A stretch of DNA of 32,388 nucleotides from Streptomyces coryli (lineage in GTDB: Bacteria; Actinomycetota; Actinomycetes; Streptomycetales; Streptomycetaceae), in NCBI RefSeq assembly GCF_011044975.1, contig NZ_JAAKZV010000076.1:1-32388 (forward strand), in the 5' to 3' direction. Shown piece after piece: positions 15,534 through 23,892 of this stretch (its first letter is position 1; the number at the start of each line of letters is the position of its first letter). A model generated the notes under the pieces. The model was not told the origin of the DNA and made no database searches. It saw only the letters and a list, made by a program, of their open reading frames with translations. A program made the translations under genes and the position numbers.

Positions 15534-15588
15534 TTGGTCCGTTTCTCCCTGGTTCGCTCGTATTAGTGACACCCAGTCACTTCGAGCG
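15534..15588 (+). promoter_or_regulatory. Nested inverted repeat and possible promoter upstream of the Gln-rich gene
   Basis: CGCTCG (15555-15560) pairs with CGAGCG (15583-15588), enclosing AGTGAC-ACCCA-GTCACT (15565-15581). The two nested arm pairs give a strong interrupted inverted repeat about 55 bp before the next start codon. TTGGTC at 15534 with TCGTAT 18 bases later could be a promoter overlapping it, but this match is weak. The rest of the 187-bp gap shows nothing else I can support. Confidence 0.4.
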
Positions 15589-15642
15589 CGGAAAACAACC
15601 CTCTTATCGGTCTCCCCAACGGGCACATCGTGGGCTTAACTT

Positions 15643-16146
15643 ATGGCCATGACCACCCCCCGCACATATGGCGGCGGCTACTACCCGCACGCAATCCCGG
15701 ACACCCCGATCTACGACAGCCTCGTGGCCGAGCGCGGCACCCCGCAGATCGCGCCGATCCGGGTCCCCTCCTCGTACGACACCGGCAGCCACCTGCCGGC
15801 GCTGCCGCCGGCCCGCCCCGCGCTGCCCGCCGCACCCTCGTATCAGCACCAGCAGCCGTACCAGCAGCAGCCCCATCAGCAGCAGCACACGCCGCCGCAG
15901 GGCTACCAGGCCGCGGCGCCGCAGCCGGCCAACCCGCTGTCGTACATCCCGCAGCAGGCCTCCCAGCCCCGCTACCAGGCCCCGCAGCAGCCGCAGCAGC
16001 AGCGCCCCGCGGCGCAGCACAACTCCGGCTTCGAGGCGATGCGTCCGGTGGCCCCGCGCCCCGCCCAGGCCCGCCCGGCGCAGCCGCAGTACCCGGACCC
16101 GTACGCACAGCCCCAGCAGAGCTACGACCCGCGTCGCGGGTACTGA
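15643..16146 (+). CDS. Gln/Pro-rich conserved hypothetical protein (DUF6643-like)
   Basis: A 167-residue protein of unknown function. Its first 45 residues (TYGGGYYPHAIPDTPIYDSL, then VAERGTPQIAPIRVPSSYDT) look like the conserved N-terminal block of a streptomycete family I recall as DUF6643. The rest is low complexity: runs of Gln, Pro, Ala and Tyr (for example YQHQQPYQQQPHQQQ) with a final YDPRRGY. There is no signal peptide or membrane segment, and the tail is probably disordered. The ATG at 15643 is used, though the ATG at 15649 is equally possible; neither has a clear ribosome binding site. The gene precedes the beta-helix/AAA+ gene by 96 bp in the same direction. Confidence 0.75.
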   Translation: MAMTTPRTYGGGYYPHAIPDTPIYDSLVAERGTPQIAPIRVPSSYDTGSHLPALPPARPALPAAPSYQHQQPYQQQPHQQQHTPPQGYQAAAPQPANPLSYIPQQASQPRYQAPQQPQQQRPAAQHNSGFEAMRPVAPRPAQARPAQPQYPDPYAQPQQSYDPRRGY

Positions 16147-16242
16147 GCACCGCCGGTTCGCCCCGGCCTCGCGCGCTACGGTGTAGCAGGCAAGAGCACG
16201 CAAGTCGTACCGGCGCGAACGCAGTGAGGGCTAAGCGAGACC

Positions 16243-18651
16243 ATGGCACAGGGCTCCGTCCAGGTGACGCACACCTCGACCTCGCGGTGGCGTCGCCGCA
16301 CCGGGGAGTACGGCTCGCTGACCGCGGCCCTCGAGGCGGCGGGCGACGGGGACGTGCTGTCCATCGCCCCGGGCACGTATCGCGAGAACGTCGTGGTGGT
16401 GCACGCCGTCACGCTGCGCGGCCCTGACGCCGCCACCGGCTCGGTCCGCATCGCCCCGGCCGACGGTGTGCCGCTCACCGTCCGCGCCGCCGCGGTCGTC
16501 GAAGGCCTGCACATCGAGGGCCAGGACTCCTCGGCGCCGGCCGTCCTCGTCGAGGACGGCACCCCCGAACTGGCCGGCCTCCGGGTGGTCTCCCGCTCCG
16601 CCGCCGGCATCGAGGTGCGCGGCGGCGCCCGGCCCGTCGTACGCCACTGCACGGTCGACAACCCTGGCGGTACGGGCATCTCCTTCACCGGCGCGGCCGG
16701 TGGACTGGCCGCGGACTGCGAGGTGTTGGCCGCGGGACAGGACGGCGTGACGGTGCGCGGCGGGGCGCGCCCCCGTCTGGAGCGCTGCCGGGTGCACCAC
16801 ACCGCCGGTGCCGGCATCGCCGTCGTCGGCGAGGGCTCGACGGCCGAGGCCGAGGGCTGCGAGGTGTACGAGACCGGCGGCACCGGCGTGCAGGTCTCCG
16901 CCCGCGCCACCGCCCACCTCACCGGCTGCACCGTCCACCGCACCGCCACCGACGGCGTCACCCTCGACACCGACGCGGTGCTCACCCTCGACGGCTGCGA
17001 ATTGCACGACATCCCCGAGAACGCCGTCGACATGCGCTCCCGCTCGCAGTTGAACCTCACCCGCACCACCGTCCGCCGCTTCGGCCGCAACGGCCTGTCG
17101 GTCTGGGACCCGGGCACCCGGGTGGCGGCCGAGGAGTGCGAGATCCACGACAGCACCGGCGACTATCCCGCGGTGTGGGTCAGCGACGGGGCGGCCGCGG
17201 TGCTCGACATGAGCCGGCTGCACGATGTCCCGGACGCCGTCTTCGCCCTCGACCGCGGCTCCCGCGCCGACCTCAGCGGCTGCGACATCTCCCAAGTCCG
17301 GTCCACCGCCGTGTCGGTGAGCGACGGGGCCGCGGTGCAGGTGACCGACTGCCGGATCCGGGACGCGGCGACGGGCGCCTGGTTCCGGGACCACGGCAGC
17401 GGCGGGCGGATCGCTGACTCCACGATCGACTCGGTGGCCACGGGCGTGATCGTCACCAAGGGCGCGGATCCGTCGGTGGAGCGGACCACGGTCAGTTCGG
17501 CCGGCGAGGCCGGGGTGTACGTGTCGGCGCAGGGGCGCGGCTCGTTCCACGGCTGCCGGGTGACGGGCAGCCGCGGCTACGGCTTCCACGTCATCGACGG
17601 CTGCAAGACGGTGCTCACGCGCTGCCGTACGGAGCGCTGCGCCCGCGGCGGTTACGAGTTCGCGCTGGAGGGCCCGGTCACCGAGGACTGCACGAGCGAC
17701 GAGAGCAGCGAGCGGGCCGGTGCGGCAGATGCCGCGGCTCCGGCGCCGGCCCGTACGGTCAGGGAGACCGGGCTGCTCGCGCAGCCGGCGGTGCAGGCCG
17801 CGGAGCCGGCGATCCCGGCGCCCGCCGCTCCCCCGGCCGCGGAGTCCCGGCCCGCGGGCGACGTCCTCGGTGAACTCGACACGCTCGTCGGCCTGGAGAG
17901 CGTCAAGCGCGAGGTCCGCACGCTCACCGACATGATCCGCGTCGGCCGGCAGCGCGAGAAGGCCGGTCTGAAGGCCGCCTCGGTCCGCCGCCACCTGGTC
18001 TTCACCGGCTCCCCCGGCACCGGCAAGACGACCGTGGCGCGGCTGTACGGCGAGATCCTCGCCGCGCTCGGCGTGCTGGGGCGCGGCCACTTGGTCGAGG
18101 TCTCCCGGGTGGATCTGGTGGGCCAGCACATCGGCTCCACCGCGATCCGCACCCAGGAGGCCTTCGACCGGGCCCGCAGCGGCGTGCTGTTCATCGACGA
18201 GGCGTACGCGCTCTCCCCCGAGGACGCCGGACGGGACTTCGGCCGGGAGGCCATCGACACCCTCGTCAAGCTGATGGAGGACCACCGCGACGAGGTGGTG
18301 GTGATCGTCGCGGGTTATACGGCGGAGATGGAGCGCTTCCTGGCCGCCAACCCCGGGGTGGCGTCCCGCTTTTCACGCACCATCAGATTCGGCGACTACT
18401 CGGCGGACGAGCTGCTGGAGATCGTCGTGCAGCAGGCCGAGGAGCACCAGTACCACCTCGCGGACGGCTCGGGCGAGGCGCTGCGGAAGTACTTCGACGC
18501 GCTGCCGAAGGGCCCTGGCTTCGGCAACGGGCGCACCGCCCGCCAGACCTTCGAGGCCATGGTCGAGCGGCACGCAGGCCGGGTGGCTCAGCTCGCCGAG
18601 CCGACGCACGACGAGCTGACGCTGCTCTACCCGGAGGACTTGCCGGGCTGA
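16243..18651 (+). CDS. Right-handed beta-helix repeat protein fused to a CbbX/SpoVK-type AAA+ ATPase
   Basis: An 802-residue two-part protein. Residues about 20-480 are a long run of imperfect 20-25-residue repeats of the pectate-lyase/NosD type (GIEVRGGARPVVRHCTV, GVTVRGGARPRLERCRV, GVYVSAQGRGSFHGCRV), predicting a right-handed parallel beta-helix. An Ala/Pro-rich linker (about 485-540) leads to an AAA+ domain: Walker A GSPGTGKTT at 589-597, Walker B VLFIDEA at 648-654, and a likely arginine finger in SRFSRT near 709-712. The ATPase resembles the CbbX/SpoVK group, which includes the ESX secretion ATPase EccA, where the N-terminal partner is a TPR domain instead. No signal peptide is visible, so the beta-helix is probably cytoplasmic and may be a scaffold or substrate-recognition arm. 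The 3' end overlaps the convergent membrane hydrolase gene by 25 bp. Confidence 0.88.
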   Translation: MAQGSVQVTHTSTSRWRRRTGEYGSLTAALEAAGDGDVLSIAPGTYRENVVVVHAVTLRGPDAATGSVRIAPADGVPLTVRAAAVVEGLHIEGQDSSAPAVLVEDGTPELAGLRVVSRSAAGIEVRGGARPVVRHCTVDNPGGTGISFTGAAGGLAADCEVLAAGQDGVTVRGGARPRLERCRVHHTAGAGIAVVGEGSTAEAEGCEVYETGGTGVQVSARATAHLTGCTVHRTATDGVTLDTDAVLTLDGCELHDIPENAVDMRSRSQLNLTRTTVRRFGRNGLSVWDPGTRVAAEECEIHDSTGDYPAVWVSDGAAAVLDMSRLHDVPDAVFALDRGSRADLSGCDISQVRSTAVSVSDGAAVQVTDCRIRDAATGAWFRDHGSGGRIADSTIDSVATGVIVTKGADPSVERTTVSSAGEAGVYVSAQGRGSFHGCRVTGSRGYGFHVIDGCKTVLTRCRTERCARGGYEFALEGPVTEDCTSDESSERAGAADAAAPAPARTVRETGLLAQPAVQAAEPAIPAPAAPPAAESRPAGDVLGELDTLVGLESVKREVRTLTDMIRVGRQREKAGLKAASVRRHLVFTGSPGTGKTTVARLYGEILAALGVLGRGHLVEVSRVDLVGQHIGSTAIRTQEAFDRARSGVLFIDEAYALSPEDAGRDFGREAIDTLVKLMEDHRDEVVVIVAGYTAEMERFLAANPGVASRFSRTIRFGDYSADELLEIVVQQAEEHQYHLADGSGEALRKYFDALPKGPGFGNGRTARQTFEAMVERHAGRVAQLAEPTHDELTLLYPEDLPG

Positions 18652-20975
18652 GCCGGCACCGTCTTGCCGCCCGCGAGGCGGCGCAGCAGCCAGGTGCGCT
18701 CCTCGGCGAAGGCGGGGTCGGTGGGGTAGTCGGAGTGGCCGTTGATCGGGGCCGGGAGCGGGTGTTCCGGCGTACGGCCGTAGCAGACCGGGTCGCGAAG
18801 GGCCGGGCGGTCGATGTCGGTGCCTTCGCCGTCCTCGAGGTCGATCGGGCCGCCGATGGGGTCGGTGGGGCGGTAGAGGTTGCGCCAGGTGGCGAGGTCC
18901 TTGTGCAGTGCGGTCAGCTGGGCCGAGCCGAAGTAGGCGGGGAACCAGCGGCCGTAGAGGCGGGTGAGCGGTGAACCGTAGGTCAGGAGCGCGACCTTGC
19001 TCCTGACCGTCGGGTCCAGCTGCCAGATGGCGGCCGCGGACAGGACGCTGCCCTGGGAGTGCCCGGAGAGCACCAGGCGGCCCTTGTGGCGGTCGGTCCA
19101 GGTGCACATCCGCCAGGTCAGGTCGGGTACGGCGCGCTCGGCGTAGCAGGGCGGGGCGAAGGTGTGGGCGGCGCGCGGCCAGAAGGTGCCGACGTCCCAC
19201 AGGATGCCGATGGTGCGGCGGGCGGAGGCGTCCTTGTACGCCCGCCGGCCGGTGGTCAGCAGCAGGATCAGCAGCGCGCCGACGAGCCAGGAGCCGAGCG
19301 CCTGTCCGGTGGCGGCGCAGGCCGGTACGACCCCGGGTGCGTCCTCGGCGGCCCGGCCGGGGACGGCGCCCGTGATCCAGGCGCCGGCGACCGCGCCGCC
19401 GGAGAGGACCAGGTTGGCGACCGCGAGGACCGCGAGCATGCGCGGGGCGGCGTCGGTGAGGTCGGCGCGGGCCACGGCGCCGGCGATGGACCGGCTGCGC
19501 GGGGTGGACAGGCGGTCGTGCTCGGCGTCGTCGGGGTAGATGCCAGGGATCTCTCCGAAGACCTTGCGCTTGACCCGCCACAGCCGGATCCCGGCGCCCA
19601 CCGCCAGCAGGATCAGGACGGCCAGTATCAGCGGTATCACGGTGGCCTGCCAGGACAGCACCACCGGCGGGCCGGGGATGGAACCCGGGTCCCCTGGGGT
19701 GGCGCCGCGGTCCAGCCAGTCGCCCATCCGCTGGGCGAGGCCGCCGGAGTACACCCAGCCCAGCGCCCCGGCCAGCAGCGCGACCACCGGGCCGGCCATG
19801 CCGCCCAGCACCGGGGACCGGCCCTCGGACTGGCGCTGCAGCACGAAAGCGGCCACCGCGAGCGCCGCGATCAGCACGCCCTGCGCGACGGCGACGCCGC
19901 CGAAGAACGACGTGCCCGGCAGCCGCCCGCCCTCGGCCCATCCAGGGCGTGTCCAGGCGGTGTGCACCAGCGTGGCGGCCAGCACCGCGATCGCCCCGCC
20001 GGGCAGGATCCGGACTGCCCAGCGGTCGCCGTCCAGCTCCTCCATCTCGGCCTCGCTGCGCCCGCGCCGGCAGACGACGGCGAGCACCGCCACCCAGCCG
20101 ACGGCGGTCAGGCCGATCAGCACCCGGCCGACCGCCGCCAGCACCCCGGAGTCCTCCGCGGCGGTGGCCGCCAGCAGCGCCGAGGCGATGATCAGCAGTG
20201 CGGCCGCGGTGTGCGCCGCCCGCAGCCGGGCGACCAGGCGCCGCCCGTACCAGAAGCCCGGCAGCGACAGGACGGGCCGGTCGCCGTCCTTCTCCGGTGT
20301 GGCGGGGCCGGTGCGCGGCGGCGGCGAGGCCGACTCGTAGGCGCTCCAGGTGCGGTGCGAAAGCCACCACAGCAGCGCCGCGATCAGTGCGGGGATCAGC
20401 GCGCCGACGGCGAGCCGGCGGCCGGGCTCGCCCCACCAGCCGCCGCTCTCGGCGGACATGAAGCTGAGCCAGGACTTGCCGGCCACGCAGTGCGCCGATC
20501 CGGCGCACTGCCAGGCCATCAGATCCACCGTCACCTCAACGGCCGCGGCCACGAACTGCACCGTCAGCGACAGCGCGAGGAGCCGTACCGCCACGTCGTA
20601 GAGGCGCTGCGCCGCCGATTTCGCCGGGGCGGCGGGCCGCACCCAGTGGGCGAGATTGACGACCATGAACGGCAGCAGCACCAGCCACAGCGCGCGGGCG
20701 CCGTTGCCCGACGTCAGATTCGACCAGCAATACGCCTCCGGCACCGGCCGCTGCCCGTTCTGCGGCTGCTCCTCGGCCTTCTCGTCCACCGCCCGCCGGT
20801 AGATACCCGCGGTGTGGTCGCCGGTGATCAGCACCGTCCGCGGATCGTCCAGCATCTCCTCGGGCGTCGTGCCCCCGACGCCGTGCACCAGTAGTTCGAG
20901 CGAGCAGCGCGCTCCCCCGCCCGGCTGTGCCGGCACCGCGGGGTCGCCCGCGGCCTTCCCCGTCTCCAGAGCCAT
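18627..20975 (-). CDS. Polytopic membrane protein with a split alpha/beta-hydrolase domain
   Basis: A 782-residue protein with about ten hydrophobic segments between residues 90 and 580. The N-terminus holds LELLVHGVGGTTPEEM (HGVGG at 31-35), which looks like the first strand and oxyanion region of an alpha/beta hydrolase. The nucleophile elbow comes far later, as LSGHSQGSVL with Ser640, followed by TYGSPLTRLY, Asp705 in YRPTDPIGG and His747 in NGHSDYP, a plausible Ser-Asp-His triad. The membrane region would thus be inserted into a lipase-like fold, or the two soluble ends pack together beside the membrane. The ATG at 20975 has GGGGGA seven bases upstream. The 3' end overlaps the beta-helix/AAA+ gene. 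The activity is unknown; lipid or ester hydrolysis at the membrane is an inference. Confidence 0.72.
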   Translation of the reverse strand: MALETGKAAGDPAVPAQPGGGARCSLELLVHGVGGTTPEEMLDDPRTVLITGDHTAGIYRRAVDEKAEEQPQNGQRPVPEAYCWSNLTSGNGARALWLVLLPFMVVNLAHWVRPAAPAKSAAQRLYDVAVRLLALSLTVQFVAAAVEVTVDLMAWQCAGSAHCVAGKSWLSFMSAESGGWWGEPGRRLAVGALIPALIAALLWWLSHRTWSAYESASPPPRTGPATPEKDGDRPVLSLPGFWYGRRLVARLRAAHTAAALLIIASALLAATAAEDSGVLAAVGRVLIGLTAVGWVAVLAVVCRRGRSEAEMEELDGDRWAVRILPGGAIAVLAATLVHTAWTRPGWAEGGRLPGTSFFGGVAVAQGVLIAALAVAAFVLQRQSEGRSPVLGGMAGPVVALLAGALGWVYSGGLAQRMGDWLDRGATPGDPGSIPGPPVVLSWQATVIPLILAVLILLAVGAGIRLWRVKRKVFGEIPGIYPDDAEHDRLSTPRSRSIAGAVARADLTDAAPRMLAVLAVANLVLSGGAVAGAWITGAVPGRAAEDAPGVVPACAATGQALGSWLVGALLILLLTTGRRAYKDASARRTIGILWDVGTFWPRAAHTFAPPCYAERAVPDLTWRMCTWTDRHKGRLVLSGHSQGSVLSAAAIWQLDPTVRSKVALLTYGSPLTRLYGRWFPAYFGSAQLTALHKDLATWRNLYRPTDPIGGPIDLEDGEGTDIDRPALRDPVCYGRTPEHPLPAPINGHSDYPTDPAFAEERTWLLRRLAGGKTVPAQPGKSSG

Positions 20976-21098
20976 GGCTGTGTCCCCCGGTATTCACCTG
21001 TCGTGGTCAGGACACCAGGATTCCGGTTACGCCTGGCGTGCGCAGCACAGCGCGCAGAAGGAGAGTCGAAATCGTGACGTCGCACGCACGGCCCCGGC

Positions 21099-21114
21099 AC
21101 ACCCGGCCGGGTGT
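21099..21114. promoter_or_regulatory. Perfect 16-bp palindrome upstream of the DeoR gene
   Basis: ACACCCGGCCGGGTGT is a perfect 16-bp palindrome, 25 bp before the DeoR-family start codon, in the 164-bp region divergent from the membrane hydrolase gene. It could be an operator for autoregulation, or a hairpin in the leader. I see nothing else convincing in this intergenic region. Confidence 0.4.
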
Positions 21115-21139
21115 CGTACGGGCATGGGAAGATGAGGCG

Positions 21140-22003
21140 ATGGGCGACAACCAGAACCTCCTGGCCGAGCAGCGCCGCGCCCTGATCCTCGATGAGGTCA
21201 GGCGGCGCGGTGGCGTGCGGGTCAATGAGCTCACCCGGAAGCTGCATGTCTCCGACATGACGGTGCGCCGGGATCTGGACGCGCTCGCCCGCCAGGGTGT
21301 GATCGAGAAGGTGCACGGCGGCGCGGTGCCGGTGGTCGAGGCGTCCACGCACGAGCCGGGGTTCGAGGCCAAGTCGAGCATCGAGACCAGCGCGAAGGAG
21401 CAGATCGCGCTCGCCGCCGCCGCGCTGGCCCAGCCCGGCAGCGCGATCGCGCTCTCCGGCGGCACCACCACGTTCGCGCTCGCCCGGCAGCTCACCGACA
21501 TCCCCGGCCTGACGGTGGTGACGAACTCGGTGCGCGTCGCCGATGTCTTCCATGCCGCGCAGGCGGGCACCTCCCCGCTCGCCCAGCCGGGCGGCACCGG
21601 TGCCACCGTGGTGCTCACCGGCGGCGTGCGCACGCCCTCCGACTCCCTGGTGGGCCCGGTGGCCGACCAGGCCATCCGCAGCCTGCACTTCGACGTGCTC
21701 TTCATCGGCGTGCACGGCATATCCGTGCAGGCCGGGCTGTCCACGCCGAATCTCGCCGAGGCCGAGACGAACCGCTGCTTCGTGCAGGCCGCGCGCCGGG
21801 TCGTGGTGGTCGCGGACCACACCAAGTGGGGGACGGTGGGGCTGAGTTCATTCGCCTCGCTGGACGAGGTGGACGCGCTGGTGACGGACTCCGGGCTGAG
21901 CGCCGGGGCGCGCGCGGAGATCGCCGAGCAGCTGCCGGAGCTGGTGGTCGCCGGCGAGCAGAACGGCTCGTATCCCGACGGCGCGCGGGGGGCGGGGAGC
22001 TGA
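21140..22003 (+). CDS. DeoR/GlpR family transcriptional regulator
   Basis: A 287-residue repressor. The N-terminal DeoR helix-turn-helix is clear (LILDEVRRRGGVRVNEL, KLHVSDMTVRRDLDALARQG, VIEKVHGGAV), followed by the sugar-isomerase-like sensor domain with LSGGTTTFALARQL, VVTNSVRVADVF, VLTGGVRTPSDSLVGP, FIGVHGIS and VADHTKWGTVGLSSF. These regulators normally sense a phosphorylated sugar or nucleoside and repress catabolic genes; the ligand and target are not evident here. The start at 21140 is supported by GGGAAG eight bases upstream; the open frame continues further up but lacks family-like sequence. Its stop overlaps the start of the SRPBCC gene by one base (TGATG), so the two are cotranscribed. 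Confidence 0.87.
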   Translation: MGDNQNLLAEQRRALILDEVRRRGGVRVNELTRKLHVSDMTVRRDLDALARQGVIEKVHGGAVPVVEASTHEPGFEAKSSIETSAKEQIALAAAALAQPGSAIALSGGTTTFALARQLTDIPGLTVVTNSVRVADVFHAAQAGTSPLAQPGGTGATVVLTGGVRTPSDSLVGPVADQAIRSLHFDVLFIGVHGISVQAGLSTPNLAEAETNRCFVQAARRVVVVADHTKWGTVGLSSFASLDEVDALVTDSGLSAGARAEIAEQLPELVVAGEQNGSYPDGARGAGS

Positions 22004-22479
22004 TGGCGCGGCTGCTGCGCCCGGTGCCGCTCGGCTTCGCCGACGAGGCGCCGGTGCGGATGGTGTTCACCCGGCACCTGACCGCGCCGCCGCACGCGGT
22101 GTACGAGGCGCTCGCCGAGGACACGCCGGGCTGGTCCCGGTGGTTCGCCGCGGTCAGCCGGGCCCAGTCGTTCGAGGGCGGCCGCCGGGTCCGGCTCAAG
22201 GGCGGCATCCGCTTTACGGAGACGGTGCTGGCCGCGAAGCCCGACGAGCGCTATGCCTACCGCGTCGAGCAGACCAACGCCCCCGGGCTCACCGCCCTGC
22301 TGGAGGACTGGCGGCTCTCCCCCACCCCCGGCGGCACCCGCGTCGACTGGGTGTGGGCGGCGGACGGCCCGGCGCCGGTGCGCGCCCTGATCGGCCTGGC
22401 CCGCCCCGGCCTCAACCGCGCCTTCGGTCAGGCCATGCGGGCGCTGGACGAGCGGCTCAGCAAGGCCAGCGGCCAGTAG
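22003..22479 (+). CDS. SRPBCC family (polyketide cyclase/dehydrase-like) protein
   Basis: A 158-residue helix-grip protein. [20 protein letters not shown] opens the START-like fold; a Trp-rich turn ([12 protein letters not shown]) follows, then strands with [21 protein letters not shown], the [20 protein letters not shown] strand pair and a long C-terminal helix ending in [12 protein letters not shown]. Such proteins bind hydrophobic ligands; no catalytic site is obvious. Its ATG shares an A with the TGA of the DeoR gene (TGATG at 22001-22005) and GGGGAG precedes it, so translation is coupled. The 3' end overlaps the convergent Cds1-like gene by 23 bp. Confidence 0.82.
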   Translation: MARLLRPVPLGFADEAPVRMVFTRHLTAPPHAVYEALAEDTPGWSRWFAAVSRAQSFEGGRRVRLKGGIRFTETVLAAKPDERYAYRVEQTNAPGLTALLEDWRLSPTPGGTRVDWVWAADGPAPVRALIGLARPGLNRAFGQAMRALDERLSKASGQ

Positions 22480-23593
22480 CCAGGAAGCTGTCGATGGCCG
22501 TCGCGTACGGGCCGATGTCCAGGCCCTGTTCGGCGAGCCAGGCGTCCGAGTAGTACTTGTCGAGGTAGCGGTCGCCCGGGTCGCAGAAGAGGGTGACCAC
22601 GCTGCCGGTCCTGCCCTGCTCCAGCATCTCCGCGATGATCTTGAAGGCCGACCACAGCCCGGTCCCCGTGGAGCCGCCCGCCTTGCGGCCGATGGCGGTG
22701 TCCAGGGCCCGTACCGCCGCGACGCTCGCCGCGTCCGGGACCTTCATCATCCGGTCGATCGAGGAGGCGACGAAGCTCGGCTCCATCCGCGGCCGGCCGA
22801 TCCCCTCGATGCGGGAGCCGGTCTCGCAGTGCGTCTCCGCGTCGCCGGTCACCCAGCCGTCGAAGAAGCAGGAATTCTCCGGGTCGGCTACGCATACGCG
22901 GGTGTCGTACTGCATGTAGTGGATGTAACGGGCGATCGTCGCCGAGGTGCCGCCGGTGCCCGCCGTCGCCACCACCCAGGCCGGCTCCGGGTAGCGCTCC
23001 AGGCGCAGCTGGCTGAAGACGGACTCGGCGATGTTGTTGTTCCCGCGCCAGTCCGTGGCCCGCTCCGCGTAGGTGAACTGGTCCATGTAGTGGCCGCCGG
23101 TCTCCTCGGCCAGGCGGGCCGAGACCTCGTACATCGTCCGCGGGTCGTCCACCAGATGGCACTGCCCGCCGTGCCACTCGATGAGCCGGGTCTTCTCCTT
23201 GCTCGTCGTGGCCGGCATCACCGCGATGAAGGGCACCCCGATCAGCCGGGCGAAGTACGCCTCGGACACCGCGGTCGAGCCGCTGGAGGCCTCGATCACC
23301 GGGCGGCCCGGCCGGATCCAGCCGTTGCACAGCCCGTAGAGGAACAGCGAGCGTGCCAGGCGGTGCTTCAGGCTGCCGGTGGGGTGGGTGGATTCGTCCT
23401 TGAGGTACAGGTCGATGCCCCAGTGCTCCGGGAGGGGGAAGAGCAGCAGGTGCGTGTCGGCGGAGCGGTTGTTGTCGGCCTGAACCTTGCGCACGGCTTC
23501 CTTGAGCCAGGCCCGGTACGCCGGGTCGCTGCGGTCCACGTCAATGGTCTGCGCGGGTCCGCTTGCCGCCTGTGGGTCCAGTACGCCGCTCAC
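22457..23593 (-). CDS. PLP-dependent cysteine synthase-family enzyme, Cds1-like
   Basis: A 378-residue fold-type II PLP enzyme. Lys76 in the [11 protein letters not shown] motif is the PLP-binding lysine, [20 protein letters not shown] is the substrate/phosphate-binding stretch, and [20 protein letters not shown] is the PLP-phosphate glycine loop. The long insertions and the [20 protein letters not shown] context resemble the mycobacterial cysteine desulfhydrase Cds1 (Rv3684 type) more than ordinary CysK, which suggests a role in cysteine degradation to sulfide, pyruvate and ammonia; cysteine synthase-like activity cannot be excluded. The start is GTG 23593 or 23596, both served by AGAAGGAG just upstream. 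The frame stays open further up into a palindromic repeat element, but that extension is not protein-like. It is convergent with the SRPBCC gene (23-bp overlap). Confidence 0.84.
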   Translation of the reverse strand: MSGVLDPQAASGPAQTIDVDRSDPAYRAWLKEAVRKVQADNNRSADTHLLLFPLPEHWGIDLYLKDESTHPTGSLKHRLARSLFLYGLCNGWIRPGRPVIEASSGSTAVSEAYFARLIGVPFIAVMPATTSKEKTRLIEWHGGQCHLVDDPRTMYEVSARLAEETGGHYMDQFTYAERATDWRGNNNIAESVFSQLRLERYPEPAWVVATAGTGGTSATIARYIHYMQYDTRVCVADPENSCFFDGWVTGDAETHCETGSRIEGIGRPRMEPSFVASSIDRMMKVPDAASVAAVRALDTAIGRKAGGSTGTGLWSAFKIIAEMLEQGRTGSVVTLFCDPGDRYLDKYYSDAWLAEQGLDIGPYATAIDSFLATGRWPC

Positions 23594-23636
23594 CACGCCG
23601 CTCCTTCTGCCGTGCCTGTTCCGCCCGGGTCCGGGC

Positions 23637-23815
23637 TCAGGGCCTGTTTTGAGTCTCCCGCCTGCGCCCCGACATCCGGCACGCACGCTCGCCGCACGGC
23701 GCAAACGGACCGGTGGCTCCGCCACAGGACCATTTGCACCGCACGCCGATCGCACGCACCGGACGCCGCTGCGCCGCGCTTCGCGCAACGACGGGAGACT
23801 CAAAACAGGCCCTGA
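23637..23815. repeat. Palindromic MITE-like element, 179 bp, with 24-bp terminal inverted repeats
   Basis: The ends are perfect 24-bp inverted repeats, 23637-23660 and 23792-23815, beginning TCAGGGCCTGTTTTGAG and ending at CTCCCG on the left. The inner parts of the two halves are also roughly complementary: segments next to the centre (about 23675-23717 and 23721-23763) match at about three bases in four, with GTGGC-TCC-GCCAC (23713-23725) as the tip. The whole unit could fold into one long imperfect hairpin. The right half is about 14 bases longer than the left, so the fold has bulges. There is no open frame for a transposase and no clear target-site duplication. The GGGCCTGTTTTGAG-type end resembles insertion-sequence ends seen in streptomycetes, so a non-autonomous element is likely. 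It lies 44 bp upstream of the Cds1-like start. Confidence 0.75.
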
Positions 23816-23892
23816 CGATCATAAGGCGGCTCTGGTGTGGCGGCCCGGGCACGGGCAGACTCGATGGGTGGGGTGCTGAGGAGGGGTGCACG

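Noticed and set aside
23594-23803. N-terminal extension of the Cds1-like frame upstream of GTG 23593
   Set aside because: The extension is translated from the palindromic element and lacks family similarity; AGAAGGAG points to the GTG pair at 23593/23596.
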